Shown here: positions 1 to 14,807 of the stretch, piece by piece | Layout of the letters: each line of letters opens with the position of its first letter | Position numbering within the stretch: the first letter of the stretch is position 1 | Assembly: GCA_008931825.1 (NCBI GenBank) | Contig: QXVZ01008153.1 | Span: 62,001 to 126,000 of the forward strand | Length of the DNA: 64,000 nt | Origin: Phallusia fumigata | Lineage: Eukaryota; Chordata; Ascidiacea; Phlebobranchia; Ascidiidae | Direction: 5' to 3' | Made by a program: the position numbers and the translations under genes | The notes under the pieces: model-generated | What the model was told of the DNA's origin: nothing | Databases searched by the model: none | Seen by the model: only the letters and a program-made list of their open reading frames with translations

Positions 1-3000
1 CGCTTTGGGTTTTCTAATACTAATTTTGTTGTAGAAAGTGATTGGCCACCATTTTGTTTTTAATGTCCTAGTTTGCGGTCGTCCACAGTGAGCTCACTTT
101 GCATAATCTTTTGTCAATGTTAAACGAGGTTTTAGGAAATCGTCCCCTTTTTTATGTCAAAATTAGCCAAAAGATAAACCATAGCTAATTTGGAACAACA
201 GCAGACTAAATATAAACCACATTGTAAATTTTCCACCCGCCAAAGACAAATCCGACCATAATTAACAATTACACATTTGATTGCAAAGTCGTGGTCGTGA
301 GCCACTTTCAATTCACGATTCTATTCCACATGTAATTCCGTCGTATGTGGTCCACCGTCATAATGCTGTCAGCTCAGACAGTTGTGGTCAAGTTCGACAG
401 CCACAAACCTGAATCAATCTGCGGCCTAAGGCAACGGGAATCCACGAATTTTCAATTCCTGGATGGCGCGGCTAAATTACAATAGGGATTGTGGATTTGT
501 CAAGAGAATTTTCGAGCGAAAATAACACTTTCGACGAGCCGAGCACTCTTAAATTTTTGTATTTGGTTGACCGCATGTCAGCCGGGCGATATGATTGTAG
601 GAAGTGCAAAGTTACGTGTTTGTTTCTTGTTTGTGTATTCAGGTTATTTTGCTGTGCTTACAATGATGATTTTAATTCGTCCAATATAAGTGTAGTATTT
701 TTTAAATTATTAAGTGTTCGCAAAATGATGCATACAAAATGCCCGTTCAAATAGGAAAGTCATAACCTATTAACACTATATGTTTCAGGCGACTCTGCTT
801 TACCCAACTTGTTCACAATGAAATTCTACTTACCACCGATCGTTGACGACGTAAATGCAGTAGTGACGTTAACTTGGTGTCATGGGCAAGGTTTAAATCT
901 AAAAAAAATACATCCTCTGTTAATGCCTTATTTTTGAACACCCTAATATTAAAATCGGCACCACGTCATCTTGAAGCGGCTGGACGAAAATAAATTGATT
1001 CCGTTTTACGACAAGGTAAGGAGTTGGCCGACAGAAATAAGCAGTATCTGCAGGCATGCCGCGACAAAATGTGTAACTTGTGTCAAAACAAGTGGTCCGC
1101 GGTTTTACAATGTATTATTACCCAGTGATGTTTGTCTTGTTACACCCGCATTATCAGTTGTTCATAACTGCAGCCTATCACGTGCAATCGTTATTTAACG
1201 CAATGCTATCGCCACAACCCGACGTCAAAGACATAATTGCAAGCTTTTGGGCGCGTGGATTTGGCAGAAATAGACTGTTAAAGCGTCTTCTGGTTCTCGA
1301 GCCTTTTTTGTGGTAAGGTTTGGTTCTTTACTACTTGACCGACTATGTTAATCAAATCGAATGAATCATAAACTGTCAATTTAAGCCGGACACTTACTGA
1401 ACGCAACAGATGGAAACACTTGCTGGTCCAAGATTTGGTTTTATACTGCCATGCAAAAACTCGGGTTTTATTAACACCGCCAACCGCCAGTTTTAGGTGA
1501 AAAACATTCTTTTAACTAGAGAGTAGTGCGTTGCGCAAAATTGGACACAAAACGACCCTTATTACTTGCATGTTCAGATACGTTAGAATGTACTTCTAAA
1601 ATAAAAAAGCTTGAGAAATGTCAGATTATTTAACATGAAGTACGTTATCCTGCACTCACTCTCTACTGTTTTGACAGTACGTATTTCATGACGTACCATT
1701 TACACTAATTACGTAACCGCATTTTAGCAGTAATTTTCGTATCGCCGAAAAAGTAAATATCGGTCGCGTAAGATGTCTATAAACACAACTACTGACGCAT
1801 TGAATCTGGCAAGTACTCGACGATGGTATTTCGAATACGCTGTAATTGCAGCACAAAAGTTGGAACGCTCTTTTTGCCCCTGTAGGCAATGGCACGGTTT
1901 CAAGGCAAATTGCCATGGCGTCAAACTCAAAATGACAAACGTGTGCGATCCTAACAAGATGACAAACTACTTTATCGGGGGTCATGACTCTCGCCGGACC
2001 GCAGTTGGGCGCTGAAGACGAAAACAATTTGTTTCACGCTGTAGACGTTTTCCCGGGGGCGTCGGGACATTTAGGGTCGCCTAAACTGCACTTATCACAT
2101 TTGGTCGTTTTCATAATGCCGTGTGCAGAGGAAACGTCAAAGTATATCATTTATTGACGAAAACGTTAGTTTTGTTGCGTTGATTAGCGTATATTCCTCC
2201 TAAGGTAGTTACGCTTCGACTTGAAACGCCACCAAAGAATCTGGGTTTTCTCGCGTGGCGTGGCTTTTAGTTTTTAAAACATTCTCTTAATTGTAATACC
2301 TCGATAGTTTTGATGTTAAATTTTTAACTGAGGATGAGACTTGTTTGGCGGGAGCGGCATAAGAAATAGTAATTGATGTGCGTTGTAAGCTTTAGCTTTA
2401 ATTGAAACTAGAATTGTCCGTATTGCGTGCCTGTGTTTTAGGACGATTCAAAGTATATCTTCGATCCCGGGAGGTTTTTTTGTAACAGCAAAAATGACAG
2501 AAAAAAGAATAGCAAACCGACACCAAGATTATGCCCAAAACCCCGCAAGATTATCAGCAAAACTGATGTTATAAAACCGAACTTTCCATGAATCATACAC
2601 GAAAATGCACGCGGTTATTCCGCAAATATAGCAAGTGATTTTTGGTTGCGTTTTGCCTCGTGTACATTGCCGAAGGACCAAACCGAGGCGTTCAAATCGC
2701 TTCTGTGCTTATTTACGGACACCACAATATATCTTATCTCTACAGCTATGTGTATCCGGCGTGTTCGGTGTTTTGCCGCAAAGAGCGTGTCGGCGCCCTA
2801 TGGTGGCATGAAAATATTTTTGGCTCGTTCTGCGGTGGTAGTTTGTCGAATTTGCCTCTTATACAAATTTGTCTCTTACACTGACATGCTTTTGCGGACA
2901 AGCCATCAATGTACAACATAACCTTTTGACACTGGAATTTGGATTTGACATTTTTCAGGTCTACAATTTTGGGCTTAAATCGAAATTAGTAAAATTCTTG

Positions 3001-4872
3001 GAACAGAGATGCATGTTTTTGAATCGCGTGCGCCTTGAAATGCGTTAGTTTCGAATAATTTCAACGATTCTCTTTTTTCAACGAAGTTTTGATGTCTCTT
3101 AAAGCTAGCGATATGAGAATTTGTGTGACGAGCGAATGGGATGGATCAATGTAATTTACTGAAAATGATTCCCTAAGTTAAATAAACCAAAATACATATT
3201 TCAACTAAGCAAACGTATTTTTAATCTGAATCAAAACCAAACTTAACGAGCCTAAATATTATTTAGAAAGTAAAACTGCCAAACAAACTTCATTACGGAC
3301 TTGATTTTACGCTCGATCAAATACAGCTTACACTGAATCAGACCACGATAATAAATCTTCCCGTAACGAACCGATTCCGAGACAGCGACCAACGATAAAT
3401 AAACTACACAGTTCAACGTACGTGCCTCAATTCCGTGCTGTTGACTAGTGAGAAATCGATTGAAATCAAACCACCCGAAAGGAGAGATTAAAAACAACAA
3501 CATCGCGCTTTTTGACGTCAAAACATTTTCTCGAATTTAAAGTTGAAAAATAAAACGTCGGTGGGAAAAAATACGACGTCAAGAAAATTTTGGTTCAAGA
3601 TGTATAAGAAAAATTCTTGCTTCACTAAACTCTATTCAAAATTTTATAAAACGCAATTAACCGATTGTTAATTACAAAATAACATAATTTTGTCGTTTAA
3701 CATGCGATGCATTTGACGTTGCCGTTATTGCATTTCGTCACTGCTTGCACAACCAAGCGACAGTATAACGCTTACTTGAATATCTTTTCAATCTTCTTTC
3801 CAAGTTCAAGTGATGACTTGTTACCGAATCCCGAAGTCCAGCGTTGCGCACTGCGACCGAATTTGTCTGGCCAAGGTCAAGAAAGGTCATCAGGAAAATA
3901 ATGGTCCTCCACGTTGCACAGTTTTCCATCTTTGCAAGCATCATTCCGTCTTTGTCAGATTTAAAACAAACAAATCCTTACTTTTCTGCGCACAAAGTTA
4001 TCACTTTAAAACTGAGCGCTTTAAATTGTCGCTGCTAAAGCAAAAACCAAATACAGATATTTGATTTGAGCTCCAAAGGTTTAAGACTGTCTAACAATTT
4101 TTCGAAACCGAAAAGCGTAAGTCAGAGACGAATCTTTTTACTGTTTCAACATTTAACACTTTCGCGTGGTCAAATGCCGGTTTTCATTTCACACTTCAAA
4201 GGCTAAACAGCGAATCCTTGGCAATTTTTCGACCCAAAATGTACAAGCATAGACTTCCAAAATGGGAATCCAGTTGGCAATGTGCCAAAACAACTGTCTG
4301 TGTCAGCGAAAAACGATAGCCAGCAAATCCTCACAAAAAATTACTTAACAAACCCTCACAAAAACAACTACATGAAATCTAAAAACTCAACAACGCCAAG
4401 AATCAAGCGAAAACAGTGCGAAACCCTCGAACGAATCCTTAGTTCAGTCCAAACCCTGCGTCGCAATTTGGTCACCTGCAAACCAGACACCTTGATCAGA
4501 ACATCTGACATCGTCACTTCGCCGCCCAGCTCCTTTTATCTGCTCAACAGGGCGCAAGACTTAAACTTCTCGGGCGTAGCTGCATGCCGAGAGGCTCGGA
4601 ATTTCGTCGCCTACAGAGGGAAGCATTATTGCTGATGATAAATAACGGCTCGCGTGCCGAACGCGACCACTGGAAGACGCCCGCAACGCCCGCATGCGCG
4701 CGTTGTTTATTTTGAAATCCCGAGATTACACACGAGAAATCTCGCAGATGCAAATCGATGGGGGTCAACGACGAACTTTAAGAAAATATGTCCAGGCAAT
4801 TAGGAACTGAAATAGCTTGGTTTGTCAATCGTGCCGTTAACCTTTTTGTGCCTCATAACGTTTTAACGCCGC

Positions 4873-4964
4873 GCAGCTTTGTCAGGTCTGCTGGTTATTG
4901 ATTCAGTGCTATTGTGTCGCTGTTTTCGATTCTGTCACTAAGTGAAATAAACTCAACTCAACTC
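4873..4964 (+). repeat. SINE-like short repeat with AACTC tail, copy 1
   Basis: This aligns with a second copy at 20121-20206 over its whole length, including the 3' end ataaactcaactcaact. Both copies contain a stretch resembling an RNA polymerase III B box (ttttcgattct here, gttacgattcc in the other), which suggests a tRNA-related SINE. The A box is not convincing. The family is established by the two copies in this window; its tRNA origin is inference. Confidence 0.55.
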
Positions 4965-7900
4965 TGTCAAGAAATGGGAATTTAGGTCCAACTAGGCGGC
5001 CATAGAAAGCATAAATAATTCGGGTTTAAAATGTGTAACCAAACCCTCATTAGTCTGCTTTATATTTTTGGAGTTAAAAAGGGGGTCAGTTTTCTTTAAA
5101 AAGACGTAAAAATAGAGTAGTTTTTCTCTTCACCAGATAACCGTCGTTTAGTACACGCTGAATGTAATTTAAACAAAATTAAACTTGACGTCTCATAAAA
5201 AGGGAACTATTTGGCGACTGTGTAAAATCCCCCAAAAATGAGGCAGCCCGCACTGCCAAGATTTCAACCTATACTTTAAATACGTCTAAATCTTAGCAAA
5301 CAGTTTATTATTAGGACCTCTTCCCAACAATATAAATAATTAGCTGAATAGCCTACTTCACAGTTACGAAGAGTCTCATAAAAACTACGTTTTTGTTTCG
5401 CCTTTTAAAAATAGTCGATTTGGTAAAGAACATGAAAAAATGTGTCTATGCACAATAGGGACAAGCTCAACATATTTTTGCAGATCACGCCATAACGTGA
5501 ACCAACTCTGACGCTGTGGTTTTAGAGCGCGCGAACTTCTGTCGTCATTGTTTGCTTCGGCCTTAAACAATAATCCGAAGCGGTGGAGACGAGGCATCGA
5601 AGGTTAATGGCCGATCCAAACTATTTAAGGGCCCCAGGCAGAAATAAGAATTTGTTTCTCAGGATTTCTCCATTTTGTTTGGGTAGGATTCCATATAAAT
5701 CCGATTGGAATTTTGTTTCAGAGAACGTTTCAAAAAGTACCTTTACGATTCACTAAGAAGGACTTTACCTTGAAAATACGTAGCCTAATAGTGGGAAAGA
5801 ATGTTAAAAATGCGTCAAACATATGTTAACCGAATAATTCTTTAGTACACTTAAAATTATCGAAAAATTTTGGTTTTGGTGTCAGTATTTTTTCCTATGT
5901 GTTTGAAGTATATTGAGGCGCAAGATCCTAATCGCCTGCATTTTTTTTGAAAATTTTCTATTTCAACTAAAATCTTTGTCTTTGTGAAAAATCACCAAAA
6001 TAGGAGAACACGTATAAACCGTTGTAAATTCAGTTGATCTCAGCAAGAAGCGTGGGCCATTGCCCAAATTATACAGCAATTCCAAGCGGTGCCCTCGAAA
6101 CAGCAATAAAGTCAAAAAGAAGGCATTCGAATGCATGGTGTAAAGGACACACCCGGATTGATGTTGTCCGCAGAAAAATGAATCATGGTGATACCGCTAT
6201 AGATGTTGACAATAAAAATACCAACAAGTTTTGCAGGCAAATTGAACGGGGAGAAAGTATACTCATACAATAAAAGTACTAAGGGCACTAAGTGAATCTT
6301 GTTGCGCAATATTCGGAGACGAAGTGAAAAGAGTTTTTCGGTTGTGTGTCATGAGCGCCGGCAGAAAATTTTCCAAGAGGAGAGAAATTTTATTACATAC
6401 ATACTTTCCATAAGATTTTTTTGATGGAAAATGTACAAATAATAAAGTTAATTTCTTGGAATTCCAAAAGGGGGTAAGTGCTCCCTCTTGCTCCTACGTG
6501 CCGGTGCCCATTTTTTATAAAACACATTCGTGAGCAAAGAGTTCATGCACTCTCCGCTCAATTATGTAAATTGTACATTATGCTTGGTTACCCAAGAAAA
6601 AACATCTGTAAGTTGTACATTGAGGTAAGTAGTCCTGAAAATATCTAGCCCTAGTCTAAACAGTTATAGACTAGCTACTCCATTGGTTTGACAAATTTGT
6701 TTTGGTATGAAATAAACCAGGTTTTTTTCAGGGGGAAATTCCCGGGGGACAAATATCAATGACCATCGGGGTAAAATTAAAAGTCGGTTCATAACACTTT
6801 TACCAACGTCTTCTTCGTCTATTCGGTTGTTTTAAATCCTTTCTTGACAAAAATAGGAATTACATTTTTTTAAACGCTACAAGCGGGCAAGGCAGAGGAA
6901 AAAGATTGAGAACTATTGGGCATTTTGTTTCGTTTTGCAGCTTGTGTACTGCAGTGAACTTGGAATTCCCAGCGCAGGTGACATTTCAAAGCAAATTGCA
7001 AACAAAGATGAGTCACAAAGCGCGTAAACAACAAAAAACGAAGCACTGCGTCACTCATCTGCTGAGAGTAGGCTCTTGAACAGCAATGACGCATGAAAGG
7101 TGTGTTTAAGCACAACCCAAATGCAATAACAATGCGAAAGCAGCAAGTTTTTGCAGGAAATTTTGCTACGATTCTTTGTGGACACCATTTTCTTTATTGT
7201 TTGATCATAGTGCGAATTGGATGCCTTAATTTCCGTTCAGTTGGAGAAGTGCCGGGCTAGAAAAACAAGAATCGAGGTTTAATAAATATTATTATTAGCC
7301 AACGCATCTTTATGGTCTCACATCTCGATAGAACAAAAGTAAGTTATTGTAAAATGTACGATAATGTGAAGTGCGATATTTTTATGGTGAAATACCTTAA
7401 AAGCGTTGGTTCAAATGAGATCATACGGACTGGGTTTTTACCTCTCAAATATTTTTACATGTATTTCTGTCATCAGTTACTGGGTCAAAGATTATCATAA
7501 AATTGTTTTACTATGTTTTAATAAAAGAGATCCTAGAAAAATAAAAAGCTGCAGGAAAAAATAAGGGTAAATCACTATCTTTATACACGTTGTATGAATT
7601 TGAATCAGCCATCAGCTATACCATTCAACTAAAAAATAAGTTTTCCAAACGTTTGAAATAGCGTTCCAGCGAAGCTCAATGTCTGCCATTTTGTTCTTTT
7701 GTCACCATACAACATTCAACAGGAAATTACATGACCGACCAATGAGAGCTCTACTTGTCTGCAATCGACGCAAAACAAGATAAGCGGGTTTACAAGAATG
7801 CCAAGATTAATTATAAGATGGGCGTAGGCGTTTTTGTCTTGACGTTTTAATGCTTTGGGTGGAGATAATCTTTCTGTTTGTGGTGACCCTTCGAGACGAT

Positions 7901-10387
7901 TTTAAAATCCCGGGAATCAAGAACCTTTCAAAAAAGAATTTCCATTTAAGGTTGTTAAAAGTCGTTTTACTTTTCCGGCTAAAAGAAAAACTTTTTGCAA
8001 CGGCAAAGTTGGTAAAAAACGGGCGAAGTCAGTTAATTTTGTTGCAATATTGGCCAGGGCGTTAAGAGAAAAACAAAGGCTCCAAAATCTGTCCATATCC
8101 AAAGCCCACAAACACCTGCTTTTTATTCAGAAATTACTATTACATTACTTGACTTTCTGTTTCCTTTTAGAGATCGTTATTTTGTAGCAAATAAACAACG
8201 GCGGCTAACCGACAGTAGCTTATGAGATTTCAGGTTATTTTAACGCTGCAAATTACTACAAATATTTCTACATTACATAGCGTTGTTGGAACTGACAACA
8301 ATACTTTATTTGCTGTTAAAACAGTCGTTGGGTCGAACGTGAAGAGATAAAAACTTTTAGTTTCAACCCCAAACTGCTTTTTACGAAAGCTTCACGTTGT
8401 TTGGGTGGAAAACAAAAACTCCGCTGAGCTGTTTGATATGAAATCCGTTTGACATTTGTAATGGTTGTAACTATGCATGTTAATCAGCTTTGTGCGTCCA
8501 GAAATTCGAATTTAACTTGAAATTTACATTTATAAATTGCAGGATTTTGCATTTGACGTTTTGATTCTTTTATCGCAACGTTGTATTAACACCAGAAATA
8601 TTTTAAATCGCCAGGTTTATGCTGACCGAATTGCTGTAGTTTTTGTTGCGGATATCAAGCAAACAGTTTGCATTAACCCTGCCTATTTTTGATGCAGAGA
8701 GACCTAACCACGCATGAAATGCACGTTACCTTAAGACAAAATGAAACTGCTTTTTACCATATATCATTATAACTACGTATAAAACTTGAATTACTGGATC
8801 AACAACAGGCCACAACCGCTGAGAAAGAAATGCTAAGCGTTTAACCTTAGCTTTTCAGTGCACCTGACCTTAGTCAAAAATTCCGATTTCCCGAAAAACG
8901 CGTCAGCAAACTCTTCCTAGAATCCCGCGCCGCATCACGTAGACGTCCCGGGCCCCGGCGTCTGGCCCGCATGCGTCCACCCATCTACGACGCCCTGTTT
9001 ACAGGACAAGGCCCGGCTCCTGACGTCCGGTAACATCGATAAATAATTCGCAGAAAACGCAGCGAAACGACGTAAGTTGTTTGTCGTCAGTGACAACTTT
9101 CAGGTCGGCAAATTATTGTGCCCTCTGGACCGATCAAGTTGGCATTTTTGTACAGATTACTGTCAGTCACATAAAACCGGTGTACGGGAGTGTTCAAAAG
9201 TCACCGGCGTGTTAAGATTGCTGTTATCTTTGTTCACGGTCTTTAGAAATTGGGCAGTCCAGGAGAGGAGCCTGTGGGGTCGTGTACGGGTCAACTAAGC
9301 CGTTCGGTTTAAGTGCTTGATTGAAATACTCAGAGCTTAAGAGGGGGGTTGACTTTTTGCTCTTACGTGACGTAGTTGAGTGTTTTGACTTTCATTTAAA
9401 GACCACGTAGTAACCAACATATATGACACAAATAAACAGACAGATGCAATTCCAAACACATATATTTGAGCATGGTTTTCGTCTATAAAAGGTCATAAAA
9501 TGCAAATAGAGTTTCTACAGTAAACGTGTTATACATAACTTGTTTTCATTTAAACAAAAAATCATTTTTCTAGAAACGCCATTCTGTTTTTTTTTGCCAA
9601 TCGTCATCAAAGGCTGTTTGGTGGGTCCAATTTGCAAAACAGTATTCGTGCTACTAATACAATTGAAAGTCCAACCACTTGTGTATTTTGAAGAGCTTTA
9701 GCTATCTAATCCGTTCTGACGATGACTTCATGCAAAAAACTTGTTTGAACTTAGATGTTAGCAGGAGTCTGAGATTGCGAAACATCTGTTGGAAATTTAT
9801 TTTGTAACTCAAAGCTTCACTGTTAATCATCCGCAAACGAATTAAAATCCGTTTAGTGTGTTGATTGTGGTAAGCCGGGCTCCCAGAAAACGGAATGTCA
9901 AACGGTCATATGCTGAAGATTAAAGGTCCTAAGTACCAAGGTTATGTGCTGTAGTGTTTACAGATAAAAGCCTGACTTAATCCCTGTGGTATTTTACAAC
10001 TTGCAGTTGAGTTCAGAGTCCTCTTCTCGGGCAGACAAACACGGAATCGGAGGAAATGTTTTTCTTTTATTAGTTACATGGTTAGGTGGCGTTGCAAGGT
10101 GATGACATAATCAGACCAGGTAGATTCCCCAAAAATATATTTTTTTATAATTTGTATGTGTAAGACAAAACTAGACAAGATAAACTGAGGTGAAGAGGTC
10201 CCTTTCAATTCAAATTATAGATGTTTGGTGAACAAAGACCCCAAAATCAACAATGTCAATTTTAAACCTTTGCGCGGAAACGGTCCTATGTCAGGCCCTT
10301 AGCAACAATTTACAAATATACGCATTTATTCCTATTTATCAAAGATAAACGGCTTAGGTATAGCATAGCATTCACGGTTTTAAATAG

Positions 10388-10463
10388 TCGATACAAGTCA
10401 GTACTTGTGTGTAAAAAAACGTAAAACATTTTCTCCGTTTCGACAAACGTAATGATGATAACA
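10388..10463. repeat. Dispersed repeat sharing two blocks with 17709-17785
   Basis: Two blocks are shared with the copy at 17709-17785: gatacaagtcagtacttgt (one mismatch) and cgtttcgacaaacg (exact), in the same order and separated by an A/T-rich spacer of different length. On the minus strand the second block reads cgtttgtcgaaacg, a sequence style common near the ends of small retroelements in invertebrates. I do not assign a family. Confidence 0.5.
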
Positions 10464-11618
10464 GAGCAAATGTTTCACAAACAAGTGCAGGCTTTTATCT
10501 TCTTATTGAGGTAAATTACGGACAATTGTGCACAAGTTGTCCTTGACGTTACCCTGATCAACCAGATGGCTTCCTGGTTTTCAGGTCAACGCCCTTAGAT
10601 TAAACGGATCCGTTCGCCCTTCTGACTGTGATGATTGGGAGAAGATATAGTTGCCAAGCGGTGGCTCATCTTTATCTACAGCATCGCGGCGGTGCGATAA
10701 TTAGATGAGGATCTCACACACCCACGCAATGAACTTCTGCAAGTTCAGCAGATTTGATCTTAACAGCAAAATATTTTCACCCAAGACAGTTGTACCGGTT
10801 TCATTACTGTTGGCGCCCCCTAACGGATGTCACATGTTTTGTTATGATTAAGATTTATGCTTAATTTTGATGCTTGAAACCTAATTACGCCTGATAAATA
10901 TATGAATGGTCGTAACTTAAAAAACAATTGCGTGTGTCCTGGTAGTATGCAAAGCGTGTGTTTTTATCAAATTCGTTAAAAAAGAGCTTTACGTTTCTTT
11001 TTTCTTCAGAGGATATGCAAAAATTAATCGCTAATGGAATGCATTTAACTCTGTAATACCAGCTAAAACCAGGCAAATGTGTGTTTTGTAACTTAAGGTT
11101 GGTACTTACTGAACCTTAGAACTGGATGTGCAAGGAACTCGTGGTGCTTGTGGTGAAATCGCTATTCGTGATTTTAAATCTTTACCAACCAAAACAGTCC
11201 ATCATTGATTCGAACACAGTTTTAGGTAAGTTTTGTTTAGAACGGTTATCGTTGAATTTGCCTACGAAGGGCACGTTTTTAAAGTTTAAAACTTATGACA
11301 CTAAATGAGCGTTCGGGAACATCTTTAAGTGGAATCTATTAGATAAAAACGTGATTATATTTAATACGATTAGTGTTTATATTGATTGTCACCAAAACGG
11401 TGGATGAACAAGTTGCTCTAAATAAAATTTAAAAAAATTGAAAACTTTAGGTAAATTGCTGTGCAAAACGACACGTGCAGATCAACTACACTTCACAAAA
11501 ATTGATGAAGATCAATTATGTCTCTTATATAACTACATGTTTAATATGTCACCGTCGATCATCTTACACCAGTACTTGCGGGGAACAAAAAATGCGTGAT
11601 CGCGTGATGGTATTTTGA

Positions 11619-11664
11619 GACCAAACATCGCCACACGCTGCGACCAAACATCGCCACACGCTGC
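11619..11664. repeat. Perfect 23-base tandem duplication
   Basis: The 23-base unit at 11619-11641 (starting gaccaaacatcgccacacgc) is repeated exactly and immediately at 11642-11664. It lies in intergenic DNA and no gene is affected. The lack of any mismatch points to a recent duplication, or to an assembly error. Confidence 0.9.
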
Positions 11665-13671
11665 GAAACTTTTCTAGAAAACTTAAAAAACTTCTGTTCT
11701 TTGCTGGAACGATAAACCAACTTGGCTGCTTTGCAGAGGCGTGGCTGCCCCGCAAAAATCCTACAATTTCGCGAAATTTGCTTCTCGAAAGCATGGCAGT
11801 AATCTGAAGTTTCTTATCCATCCCGTGACCGGATTAACCTTTTAAAAAGGCCACAGAAACGCAGTCTGCTAAGATTTAGTTCAATCGCAGATGCTGCATA
11901 TCAGTGCTGGATTATATACGGGGTGCGGCTGTTTACTACTGGCAGTAGTTTCACGCGGTTACTGCATTTTTTCATAGGTTTTGACGTGGATTTGTGCGAA
12001 GAAACAAAACATGTTGATCTCATTGATACCGTGCGTTTCAAAAAAGTTAAAATGAACAAAAGTTAGGGTGTTACCAAAGGAGTATTTCCGTGCCAGGAGA
12101 CCGGAATAAACAATACCTAATAAGCTCGCTTTTTTTGCAAAAAAGATCTGTCTCAAATATTGGGATGTAACACTTAGAAATTTATTAATTCATTTTGTCT
12201 TTTATGTGATGCATCATTACATGTAGATTATCGGATAAAAATAAACGCACATTGACAAATTATTGTTGTGAACAAGTTGCCTTAAAAAAGTTTCAAACGC
12301 AGTCTTTGTTGCACCGCAGAAGTTTTAGACTTTTTTGGCTCACACAATTAGAAGGTGAATTAAATCACAAAAATTCTGACGAAACAAGATTCATTTTTGA
12401 TGAAAAACAAGCTCAAAATTTCAAAACTTTTTGTTCTTGTCCTTCCTGTAATAAAAAAATTAAAAAGCTTTGGTTCAGACAAGGTTGCCTGAGATTTTCG
12501 TTCTTACAAAAGACAGGGTTTCTAAAAATGAAATTCCACAAGTAATTTAATGCTATTTTTACCACAAAGGCCTCGATTTTTATCATACTTGCACGGCTAC
12601 TTCGTTTTTTTGCGTTAATTAACGAACGCTTTTTATGTTTTGCATGCTTCCTAAACATGGACACACCTTACCAATTAAAGCAGAAGTCTTGCTAATGATT
12701 TTATTCTCCAAACATGTAATGTACACGCAGGCGCATTTTTGTCCGAAACAAAACACCAAGCTTCGTTAATTTTCTGCACACGGCAAAAACAGCTTACTGG
12801 TTGAACAAAGACCATTGTTATAAAATGCACTGTGGCTACACGGTGTGAAAACCTCACGGTTAATTACTGCAAAAACGTAAGCCTAAAAACCACACAAGGG
12901 ACACTTTCTTACACAAGATGGCTTATAAATTAACAAGGTTTATAATACAGGGGCCCACAACGCGTACACATCAGCTAATGGGGCACGACCAGCATGCCAC
13001 AAAACCTGTAATGGTACGGATGCAAAGCCGGAGATCCGCAAAACTATTACATAACCACTGGAGGCACAAATATTTACAAATAAATGCAGGGATGTTGGCA
13101 AGCGGTAGGCGCGGTAATAGGAATTTTCTTCATTGAAAATTTGGCTTATAATTTTTTCCCTTGTAGAAGACATAAATCCATTTATTAACCAATTATGTCC
13201 GTTGTGTGTTAACCCATGCGGTTTGTTTGAGTAATCGGCGATTGTCGGGCAGGTTAATGCTATGATTGCAATGGCAGTCTTTTTACATGTTTTAATTGAC
13301 AGCAAGTGCCAGGGCAGAAGCAAAACAGGACCAGAAATGCTGTAAACGTATTGCTGCTATCCGTCAAAAATTAAATTACCTTTGTTTGAACATTGTATCG
13401 TAAGATTTAAATGCCTTAATTATATATTATAGAACAATGATTGTGTAGAAGTATGAAATCAGTTGAAGAGGTCCCTGGAACAAGTTCCACAACATTGCCA
13501 CTTCCACGAACGATTCCGGCACAAACCGTGGTTCCTGACGTATGGACATGGACTACCGTATCTTGCAGTGCGGTGTCTGGCGGCTGAAGAAAAAACGTAA
13601 AATAAAGTTAGCCCAAAACGCATGTCAAAAATCTGCAGATAAGAAATCTAACTAAATGTACCAGAACAGAT

Positions 13672-13867
13672 CAGTGGTTCTTGGCCTTAATATTATTGTT
13701 ACCCCTGAGAAGAACCTGACGGATGGTTATCCAATCATCCTCTTTTCAAATAATAAAAATCTACAAAGAATATTTTATTGCAACGAAACCCCCCAAAACG
13801 ATACCCTAATTAACCCCTAAAAAATAAAAATTACCCCTTTAGGGTAATTATCCCCGTGTTACCACTG
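13672..13867. mobile_element. Degenerate hAT-like miniature transposon
   Basis: The left end reads CAGTGGTTCTTGGCC, and the right end read inwards starts CAGTGGTAAC. This matches the CAGTGGT terminal inverted repeat typical of hAT elements. The flanking octamers gaacagat and aaatagac agree at five of eight positions, which fits a worn 8-base target duplication. There is no transposase frame inside 196 bases, so it is a non-autonomous element. Confidence 0.5.
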
Positions 13868-14807
13868 AAATAGACGTCTGTATTTTTAAGAGCACCAACA
13901 AATTCATGAAAAATGAAAACAAAGTCTTTGAAATCTATCGTTATTTGTTATGCCAAAATATAAAATTGACTGTGATTTGAGTTAGACCATAGTTAAGTCT
14001 GAAATTCCAATTACATTTCTGTCACTTAATATTCAAACCTCCTGGTACCCCAGTGTGTTGGCACTCACACTTACAAACGCGCAATATATTCACGTTTTTC
14101 AAAGGCAGATAATACAAGACAAATGTGATTAAAAGTTTAAAAACTCGATCCAGCCAGACCTGCCAGAGGCTTCCACATGCGGTTATTGGGTTAGGAGGTA
14201 GGGCGCCATACAACAGCAGTGATTAGAGAAGAACACGATATGTATGAGAAGAAAAACAGAAAAATCAGTGTTTAAAAAGGTTTTTACTGCTGGCGGAAAA
14301 ATATTTCACAAAAATAAAAACCAGGGTTTCGCAAGAAAGTTTTTTGATTTAATATTTTATCCAAACATAAAACAAACTAAATATTTTCCCACTTAAAGAG
14401 TATGTACAAAACTAATGTGTGAACAGGATCCTACAGACACCAAAGGTTCGTTGATCTTGAAAACAAAGTACAGACATAACAAATTAGTAATTGAATTTAC
14501 CTTGTGAGTAATAAACTACAGAACAATAACGTATCAGAATTCGTCCACCTCCTATCATTTAGGCCGATTTCGCCAGTTCGTTGCTAAGTTTTAACTTAAA
14601 CCAACACACAGAGCCTGTTATTGAATTTGAAGAAAAAAAGTGAGTAAAAAATGAAGAAATACAAAGCGGTTTTTCACCACTTTACCCCCAATGCAAATCT
14701 CGAAAAGTTGCAATGCAAAAGTTGTGACGTCATCTGTACATGTGTGTGACGTCATAGATGGTCCCGAACCGATGCATGCCACAGAACCCAGCTAGCGGGC
14801 ACGGGAG

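Larger units (their letters stand above)
1..14807. other. Long intergenic region without a recognisable gene
   Basis: I read both strands for conserved motifs and for open frames bounded by splice signals and recognised no protein. Open frames in this stretch are short, many lack an ATG, and none shows family motifs. It holds a SINE-like copy (4873-4964), a 23-base perfect tandem duplication (11619-11664), one member of a dispersed repeat pair (about 10388-10463), a hAT-like miniature element (13672-13867) and a GC-rich exon-like patch (8859-9029, see findings). Two TGACGTCA palindromes lie at 14725 and 14747, just beyond the 3' end of the convertase gene. Distal regulatory DNA for that gene or for a gene outside the window is possible but not shown. 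Confidence 0.5.

Noticed and set aside
12940-13323. 127-codon minus-strand open frame
   Set aside because: There is no family similarity that I can see, and the protein-like sequence lacks a consistent domain or a signal peptide. Another frame is open on the opposite strand.
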